Source: Deinococcus humi
Lineage (GTDB): Bacteria > Deinococcota > Deinococci > Deinococcales > Deinococcaceae
Direction of reading: 5' to 3'
DNA: 64,000 bases
NCBI RefSeq assembly: GCF_014201875.1
Contig: NZ_JACHFL010000005.1
Location: 1 to 64,000 of the forward strand
Shown: positions 58,859 through 64,000 of the stretch, piece after piece
How the letters are laid out: each line of letters opens with the position of its first letter
Position numbering within the stretch: position 1 is the first letter of the stretch
Notes under the pieces: model-generated
Seen by the model: only the letters and a program-made list of their open reading frames with translations
What the model was told of the DNA's origin: nothing
Databases searched by the model: none
Program-made: the position numbers and the translations under genes

Positions 58859-60124
58859 TTAGCCTCCGCGTGGGCGGCTCAGCGCAGTCAGATCCTCCAG
58901 CAGGATGGCCGCCGCTTTCTCGCCGCTTTCCATGGCGCCCTGGATGCCGCTCATGGAGGTGGCTTCCGAGGCCAGCAGGACGCCGGGCAGATTCGTGGCA
59001 TGACCAGGCAGCGTGGCGGCGTAACCGGGCGGCTGCGGATACTGCGCGTGTGGGATCCGCTCCACGGCCAGCGTCCGCAACCCCGCCACTGCCGCCCCGC
59101 CGTACCACGTTTCCAGCTCGCGGCGCACGCTGGCATCCAGCCCGGCGTCATCCTCCGGGGGCAGGCCCAGCACCGTCACTGTCAGCAGATGTTGCCCGGG
59201 CGGCACCCGTCCCGGCAGAACGTTGCTCAGCCACTGGGCGTTGTTGATCAGGCCTGTCTCGGCATTCAGCAGCAGCCGGGGCTGGTCATCGACCCGGCGT
59301 TCCGAGGCGTAATACAGGTACGTGCTGCCCAGGCTCCCACGTGAAACGTCCTGGCCCAGCAAGGCCGCCGCCGTGTTCGGATCAGTGGCGACGATCACGC
59401 TGCGGGCGTCCAACTCACCGTTCGAGGTCTGCAGCGTGACGTGTGACCCATGCGCCCTCAGACCGGTGACGCGCACGCCGACCTGAATGTCCAGCCCTGC
59501 GGCCAACTGGGCCGGAATGGCGCCCATGCCCGCGCGGGGCAGGGCCGCGCCGCCGTCGATCAGCATGCGGAAGTAATAGCGGAACAGCCGCGCGGAGGTG
59601 TCCAGGTCTCGCCGCAGGAAGATCCCGCCGAAGAAGGGGCGGAAAAAGTTGGTCAGGGCCGCCTCGCTGAAACCCTGCCCCCGCAGGTAGCTCTCGGTGG
59701 TCTCATCGGGGCCAGCCAGCAGGGTGTGCGGGGGCAGGGTCAGCACTTCCAGGGCCAGTTTGCCCACCCGCAGCTTGTCATCCACACCCAGCACGCCCGT
59801 CGTCAGGGTGCTGGGCAGCGCCGCCAGATCGCGCCGGGGGTCGCCCAGCACGTCCTCTCGCTCGCCACGCCGCACCGCGGCCGATGGGGCAATGGCCACC
59901 AGATCGAGAGCATTCAGATCGAGGTGACGTTTCACCGCCGGGTAACTGGGAAACAGCACCTGATACCCGGCGTCCAGCGTGAAGCCGTCCAGCACGCGTG
60001 AGCGCACCCGCCCGCCCACTGCGCCGGAGGCCTCCAGCACCCGCACCCGCCGCCCGGCCCGGCTCAAGATTCGCGCCGACGTCAGCCCCGCGAGGCCCGC
60101 GCCCACCACCACTGTGTCGTGCAT
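58859..60124 (-). CDS. FAD-dependent amine-oxidase-type oxidoreductase
   Basis: This 421-residue flavoprotein has [21 protein letters not shown] and [14 protein letters not shown] at the N-terminus and [23 protein letters not shown] at the C-terminus for FAD. It is related to protoporphyrinogen oxidase-like and carotenoid-related desaturases; the substrate is unknown. ATG 60124 is preferred to TTG 60130 because TACCCT (plus-strand 60132-60137) ends 7 nt before it. It converges with a second flavoprotein gene. Confidence 0.82.
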   Translation of the reverse strand: MHDTVVVGAGLAGLTSARILSRAGRRVRVLEASGAVGGRVRSRVLDGFTLDAGYQVLFPSYPAVKRHLDLNALDLVAIAPSAAVRRGEREDVLGDPRRDLAALPSTLTTGVLGVDDKLRVGKLALEVLTLPPHTLLAGPDETTESYLRGQGFSEAALTNFFRPFFGGIFLRRDLDTSARLFRYYFRMLIDGGAALPRAGMGAIPAQLAAGLDIQVGVRVTGLRAHGSHVTLQTSNGELDARSVIVATDPNTAAALLGQDVSRGSLGSTYLYYASERRVDDQPRLLLNAETGLINNAQWLSNVLPGRVPPGQHLLTVTVLGLPPEDDAGLDASVRRELETWYGGAAVAGLRTLAVERIPHAQYPQPPGYAATLPGHATNLPGVLLASEATSMSGIQGAMESGEKAAAILLEDLTALSRPRGG

Positions 60125-60164
60125 GGGCAACAGGGTACGGGAAAACCGCTGCGGCGGACCGAAA

Positions 60165-60194
60165 GAAAAGCCCCAGCCAATGCCGGGGCTTTTC
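60165..60194. terminator. Terminator of the MFS efflux gene
   Basis: GAAAAGCCCC (60165-60174) pairs with GGGGCTTTTC (60185-60194) over 10 nt. On the minus strand the T run follows the stem just after the MFS stop at 60215. Confidence 0.75.
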
Positions 60195-60214
60195 TTGTGT
60201 CCCTCCCTCGCTGT

Positions 60215-61864
60215 TCAGTCCGTTGCCTGGGCCCTGCGCTGGTTCTCACCCTTCGCCGCCAGTTGTGTCTGGCGGTCCAGCAAGGGGCGCTCGGGCAGCA
60301 GCAGCGCAGTGATGAAGGCCAGCGCCACCAGAATGGCCGACACCAGGAAGACCTCGTCAATCGCGCCCACCATGACATTCCTCAGGGCCGCCGTGATCTG
60401 GGCCAGCAGTTCCGGCTGCCCCAGCTTCTGCAACGCCCCGCCCAGTTGCGCGCTGGCCTCCGGGCTGGTGAGCAGGTTGGGGCTGGCGATGGCCTCCTGC
60501 AAAGGCGCGGGCAGGGTCCGGGCGGCAGCGGGAAGCTGCGCGCCCAGCTTGCCTGCCAGCTGCGCGTTGACCAGCGCCCCGAACAGGCTGACCGCCAGCG
60601 TGCCGCCAATCTGCCGGAAGAACTGGTTGCCGCTGGTGGCACTGCCCAGCTTCTCGCGGGGGGAGGCGTTCTGCACGGCCAGGGTGAGCTGGCTGTTGAC
60701 CGGCCCCAGGCCAATGCCCAGCAAGACCATGGTGCCCACCGCCAGCCAGATCGGGGTGCTCAGGCTCAGGGTGGAGGCCAGCACCAAGGCGGCGGCGGCC
60801 ACGAAAGCCCCGGCGACGATCAGTTTCTTGTAGCGCCCGGTCCGGCTCACCAGCTGGCCCGACAGCGTGCTGGTCAGGATCATGCCGCCCATCAGCGGCG
60901 CCAGGGCCAGACCGCTACCCGACGCAGAGCTGCCCCGCACGCCCTGCATGTACAGCGGCAGGTACAGGATCGCGGCGTACATGCCCGCGCTCACCAGGAA
61001 GCCCGCCAGCGAGGCAGTCGCGATGCCCCGGTCCTTCAGCAGCCCCAGATCGAGAATGGGCTGCGCCTGACGGTTGCTGTGGAAGGCGTAGCCCACGCCC
61101 AGCACCAGCGCCCCGGCCAGCAGGCCCAGAATGGGGGCGCTGGTCCAGGCATACGTGCCTCCGCCCCAGGACATCGCCAGCGTCAGCGTGGTAACCGCGC
61201 CGGCCAGCAGCGTGGCCCCCAGGGTGTCAAAGCTGCGGCCCGTGCCAGGGAGCTGTGCGGGCTTGGGCAAGCGGAAGAAGCGCCAGATGAAGTACGCCGC
61301 CAGCAGCGCGAAGGGCAGGTTGACGAAGAACACGCTCCGCCAGCCCAGGTGATCGGTCAGGAAGCCGCCCACCAATGGCCCCACCACGGAGCTCACGCCC
61401 CACACGGCGCCCGTGTAACCCTGGTACCGCCCACGCTCGATGGGCGTGAAGAGGTCTGCAATGGCCGTGAAGCTCATTGCCATCAGGGTGCCGCCGCCGA
61501 TGCCCTGCACGGCCCGCAGGATGATCAGTTGCTCCATGCTGTGCGCGAAGCCCAGACCCACGCTGCCCAGCGCAAACACCGCGATGCCCAGCAGAATCAG
61601 CGGGCGGCGGCCCACGCGGTCACTGATGGTGCCCACCACCGGAATGGTGATGGTGGTGGCCAGCGAGTACGCCGTGAAGGCCCAGGCGTACAGGTGAAAG
61701 CCGCCGAGATCGCTGATCACGCGCGGCATGGCACTGCCCACCACGGTCAGGTTGAGGCTGGCCAGAAAGAGGACGGTCAGGATGCCGACAAAGGCCATTA
61801 CCTTGTCGCGCTCATTGAGGCCGGAGTGGTTCTGAACCGGTGGACTCGTCACTGGGGTACTCAT
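60215..61864 (-). CDS. MFS efflux transporter, DHA2 (EmrB/QacA) family
   Basis: This 549-residue membrane protein has about 14 hydrophobic segments and DHA2 hallmarks: LDLNL-like [49 protein letters not shown] and [25 protein letters not shown]. It is a proton-driven drug or metabolite exporter. Its start overlaps the stop of the marR gene by 4 nt, so the two form a coupled operon under a MarR-type operator. Confidence 0.94.
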   Translation of the reverse strand: MSTPVTSPPVQNHSGLNERDKVMAFVGILTVLFLASLNLTVVGSAMPRVISDLGGFHLYAWAFTAYSLATTITIPVVGTISDRVGRRPLILLGIAVFALGSVGLGFAHSMEQLIILRAVQGIGGGTLMAMSFTAIADLFTPIERGRYQGYTGAVWGVSSVVGPLVGGFLTDHLGWRSVFFVNLPFALLAAYFIWRFFRLPKPAQLPGTGRSFDTLGATLLAGAVTTLTLAMSWGGGTYAWTSAPILGLLAGALVLGVGYAFHSNRQAQPILDLGLLKDRGIATASLAGFLVSAGMYAAILYLPLYMQGVRGSSASGSGLALAPLMGGMILTSTLSGQLVSRTGRYKKLIVAGAFVAAAALVLASTLSLSTPIWLAVGTMVLLGIGLGPVNSQLTLAVQNASPREKLGSATSGNQFFRQIGGTLAVSLFGALVNAQLAGKLGAQLPAAARTLPAPLQEAIASPNLLTSPEASAQLGGALQKLGQPELLAQITAALRNVMVGAIDEVFLVSAILVALAFITALLLPERPLLDRQTQLAAKGENQRRAQATD

Positions 61865-62388
61865 GCGTTGACCTCTTCGGCGGTTGAATGTTCGGACTGG
61901 GCCTGTGCAGACCGCGGTTCTTCAGGCAGGGGGGCGTTCAGGGCGTCGTGCAGATCCTGCATGGCCTTCAGGGCGGCGTGAACCCGCTGGGGCGGCAGGT
62001 GGCCGAAGTGCGAGGCGACGATCGCCTGTCCCGTCTCGCGGGTGCGGGCGCGGGTGGCCTCGCCCTGGGGCGTCAACCGCAACTGGAAGCAGCGCAGATC
62101 GGCCGGATCGCTGACCCGTTCCACTAGGCCCGCCGCCACCTGTTTGGACACGATGCGCGTCACCGTGGGGGCGGGCAGATTCTGCTTGCTGGCAATCCGG
62201 CCCGGTGTCTGTGCTCCGTCCATGATGGACGCCAGCACCAGCAGTTCCTTGGTGTTGAGCCCCAGCGCGGTGGCCAGCGGCTCGTCCAGCGCCTGCCGGA
62301 AGCGCCGCGACAGCCGCAGGGTCAGGCGGATTAGGTCATACAGCTCGGTGCTCTGCAATTCTGAAGAGGGGGAAGGAGGTAGATTCAT
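61861..62388 (-). CDS. MarR family transcriptional regulator
   Basis: This 175-residue winged-helix regulator has the MarR core: [25 protein letters not shown], a helix-turn-helix around [22 protein letters not shown] and the wing [19 protein letters not shown]. It likely represses its own operon with the MFS exporter, released by a phenolic or drug ligand. The start ATG 62388 lies within a 9-bp inverted repeat that is a plausible operator. A longer upstream frame is rejected since it would put the operator inside the coding region. Confidence 0.93.
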   Translation of the reverse strand: MNLPPSPSSELQSTELYDLIRLTLRLSRRFRQALDEPLATALGLNTKELLVLASIMDGAQTPGRIASKQNLPAPTVTRIVSKQVAAGLVERVSDPADLRCFQLRLTPQGEATRARTRETGQAIVASHFGHLPPQRVHAALKAMQDLHDALNAPLPEEPRSAQAQSEHSTAEEVNA

Positions 62389-62414
62389 TTCATCTGGAAG
62401 TATTTCAGATGAAA
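62388..62414. promoter_or_regulatory. Probable MarR operator
   Basis: TTTCATCTG (62388-62396) and CAGATGAAA (62406-62414) are perfect inverted repeats with a 9-nt spacer. The site overlaps the marR start codon, so binding would block transcription of the operon. Confidence 0.6.
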
Positions 62415-62485
62415 GAGAATGGGGCAAGCATATTCTGTCCCTTGGCGGGGAACATGATGGAAGCCCCAAGGCCGGCGGTTAGGGG

Positions 62486-62944
62486 TTAGGGGGAGAGGAT
62501 CCGCACCCCGGCGACCCCGTCCAGTTGCTCGGTCAGCCACGCGCCGCGCGTCAGATGGGCTTCGAGCACGTCCGGCAGCCACGGCAAGCAGTCGCCCGGC
62601 AGGGCATTGGGAGCGAACCAGCCCACTTCCGAAGTGTGATCTAGCGGTGTCGGTGCGCCGGCCCACACGTGGGTCAGGAACAGGAAGTCGGTGCCCTGCA
62701 TTCCATCAATGTCGAAGCGGGACACCCCCAGAGGCCTCAGAGAGTCAGGCTCCACCCGCAGCCCCAGTTCTTCCTGCACCTCGCGCACGGCGGCCGACAT
62801 CAGTGCCTCGCCGCGTTCCACGCGTCCGCCCGGCAGACCCCACAGCCCGCTCATGTAGCCGGTGCCGTCGCGGCGGCCCAGCAGCACGCGCCCGGATTCG
62901 TCCTGCACGACAAGCCAGACGATCAGATAAAAGGTAGCGGTCAT
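62486..62944 (-). CDS. NUDIX hydrolase
   Basis: The 152-residue protein has the Nudix box [23 protein letters not shown] (Gx5Ex7REUxEExGU). It hydrolyses a nucleoside diphosphate linked to another moiety; Deinococcus has many such enzymes, and substrates cannot be told from the box. TAGACT (plus-strand 62950-62955) ends 5 nt before ATG 62944, so the start is leaderless. The eutC gene ends 8 nt upstream on the same strand. Confidence 0.93.
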   Translation of the reverse strand: MTATFYLIVWLVVQDESGRVLLGRRDGTGYMSGLWGLPGGRVERGEALMSAAVREVQEELGLRVEPDSLRPLGVSRFDIDGMQGTDFLFLTHVWAGAPTPLDHTSEVGWFAPNALPGDCLPWLPDVLEAHLTRGAWLTEQLDGVAGVRILSP

Positions 62945-62952
62945 GGCGCAGT

Positions 62953-63729
62953 CTAGGCACGGGGCAGGGGTGCGAAATCCGGCGGAGGCTCGCCCCCCTC
63001 ATCCTTGAGCGTCACCCCACTGAGTTCCCGGCGTAGCGCTTGCCGGATCAGATGTGCCAGCCGCCACGCGGCCACCCGCACACTCAGCCCCGCCGGGCGA
63101 ATGTTGGACACACAGTTGCGGGCAGAGTCACGCGTCAGCAGCTGGGGAGCGAAGGTCAAGTAGGCGCCCAGGCTGTCCGGGCTGCTCAGTCCGGGGCGTT
63201 CGCCGATCAGAACCAGGACGAGTCTTGCGCCCAGGGCCAGCGCCACCGGGTCCCCCAGGGCCACCCGTGCCTGCCGGGCCAGGACGACGGGACCGACGCT
63301 CAGGCCTGCCGAGCGCAGTTCGGGCAGGAGCAGCGCCAGCAGAGGCGGCACATGCGCCAGCGCCCCCGCCGAGAGGCCATCGGCCACGACAACCACGACA
63401 TCGCTGGCGACTTGCCCTTCCAGCGCCGCCAGCGATTCGGGGGCCAGCGTGCGCCCCAGATCAGGGCGGCGCAGGTATTCGGCACGGTCTGCGGCACGGC
63501 TGTGCACGTTCAGAACCACCTCTCCACGGGCGGAAAGGACTGCAGCCAGGGTCTCAAAATCGGCGGGAGCGTGAACCGCGTCCCGCGCCGCCGCGTGCGC
63601 GGCATTGAATCTCAGGAGTTCCCGTGTCGGCAGCGAGGTTCCTGCCCGGCCCAGCGCGATGCGGGCGTCGGTGAAGTGCCTTAGCGAGGACCACGGAGTC
63701 AGATCGTCCGGGTTCAGGCCGTCCGTCAT
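62953..63729 (-). CDS. eutC: Ethanolamine ammonia-lyase, small subunit
   Basis: With EutB it splits ethanolamine to acetaldehyde and ammonia using adenosylcobalamin. The 258-residue protein has [52 protein letters not shown] and the C-terminal [23 protein letters not shown]. The ATG overlaps the eutB stop (ATGA), so the subunits are translationally coupled. Confidence 0.96.
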   Translation of the reverse strand: MTDGLNPDDLTPWSSLRHFTDARIALGRAGTSLPTRELLRFNAAHAAARDAVHAPADFETLAAVLSARGEVVLNVHSRAADRAEYLRRPDLGRTLAPESLAALEGQVASDVVVVVADGLSAGALAHVPPLLALLLPELRSAGLSVGPVVLARQARVALGDPVALALGARLVLVLIGERPGLSSPDSLGAYLTFAPQLLTRDSARNCVSNIRPAGLSVRVAAWRLAHLIRQALRRELSGVTLKDEGGEPPPDFAPLPRA

Positions 63730-64000
63730 CCGCCCAGCCTCGCCGTCGCCATCAGCTCGCGCAGTTGCGCCCGGCCCGGCAGCGTCAACCCTCCATCCTG
63801 GCTCAGCCCTGCGGATTCCAGCCACGCGGCGAACTCTGGCGCGGGGGGGCGGTCAAACATCCGGCGCAGGTACCACGCGTCGTGAAAGCTGGTGCTCTGA
63901 TAGTTCAGCATGATGTCGTCGGCCCCCGGTACACCCATGATGAACGTCACGCCCGCCGCGCCCAGCAGGGTCAGCAGGGTGTCGGTGTCATCGCCATCGG
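63726..64000 (-). CDS. eutB: Ethanolamine ammonia-lyase, large subunit (C-terminal part)
   Basis: The gene runs off the right edge; only about 91 C-terminal residues are seen. DTLLTLLGAAGV and MGVPGADDIMLNYQSTSFHDAWYLRRMF are diagnostic of EutB, including its substrate-barrel region. It overlaps eutC by 4 nt and is the upstream gene of the pair. No microcompartment gene is in view, so a simple catabolic unit or a larger eut cluster could lie beyond the edge. Confidence 0.95.
   Translation of the reverse strand, partial: DGDDTDTLLTLLGAAGVTFIMGVPGADDIMLNYQSTSFHDAWYLRRMFDRPPAPEFAAWLESAGLSQDGGLTLPGRAQLRELMATARLGG

Noticed and set aside
60119..61981. 620-codon frame opposite the MFS gene
   Set aside because: It is antisense to a clear DHA2 transporter and has Gln/His-rich composition typical of shadow frames.

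Overview
The window is a GC-rich, densely packed stretch of bacterial chromosome that looks like the genus Deinococcus. The evidence is a UvsE-type UV endonuclease, a RecQ with repeated HRDC domains, an L19 with a long C-terminal tail, MglA and roadblock proteins, and a very regular start-site pattern. In about two dozen places a TANNNT box ends 5-8 nt (mostly 7) before the start codon. This is the signature of leaderless transcripts, which are known to be common in Deinococcus. No CRISPR array, rRNA, insertion sequence or prophage was seen. The one RNA gene is an initiator tRNA-Met.

Layout. 1-1520: a G/C homopolymer hairpin, then an aromatic-rich leader peptide with terminator and antiterminator pairings, then a DAHP synthase gene. 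1540-6142: MglA GTPase and roadblock partner, a secreted phosphodiester-glycosidase-type protein, and a subtilase with a possible radiation/desiccation-response operator. 6228-11511: exonuclease, UvsE coupled to a tiny DUF2256 zinc-ribbon gene, gluconokinase, a queuosine-precursor transporter, a C39-like peptidase, a small kinase and an AI-2E-type permease. 11591-15804: a TAXI-TRAP transporter and an orphan amino-acid ABC ATPase. 15861-22015: a large AAA/TPR protein, a TPR secreted protein, PhzF, a HAD hydrolase and DUF1622. 22036-30288: RecQ, an MMPL transporter, methionine aminopeptidase, GNAT, butyrate kinase and hibernation factor. 30546-36938: TetR regulator, RuvA, LtrA, type 2 IPP isomerase, tRNA-fMet and several membrane proteins. 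37067-45144: threonine aldolase, two uncharacterised proteins, an EF-G-like GTPase bounded by a 29-bp inverted repeat, and metG with a Met-rich leader peptide. 45324-53603: RapZ, YvcK, ProA, a lipoprotein-dxs pair and lipB-lipA. 53758-64000: GNAT, a coiled-coil protein, rplS, prs, two FAD oxidoreductases, a MarR-MFS operon, a NUDIX hydrolase, and eutC with the 3' part of eutB.

The most interesting signal is a pair of very short ORFs with leaderless promoters that sit upstream of genes for the matching amino acids. One is Tyr-Phe-Tyr-Trp-rich before DAHP synthase and comes with a textbook terminator/antiterminator switch. The other is Met-rich before methionyl-tRNA synthetase. If confirmed, these would be attenuators whose leader peptide starts at the first nucleotide of the mRNA. 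Other notable signals are the 29-bp inverted repeat pair at 40575-40740, chained stop/start mini-ORFs before the tetR and ltrA genes, and an RDRM-like palindrome at 4848.
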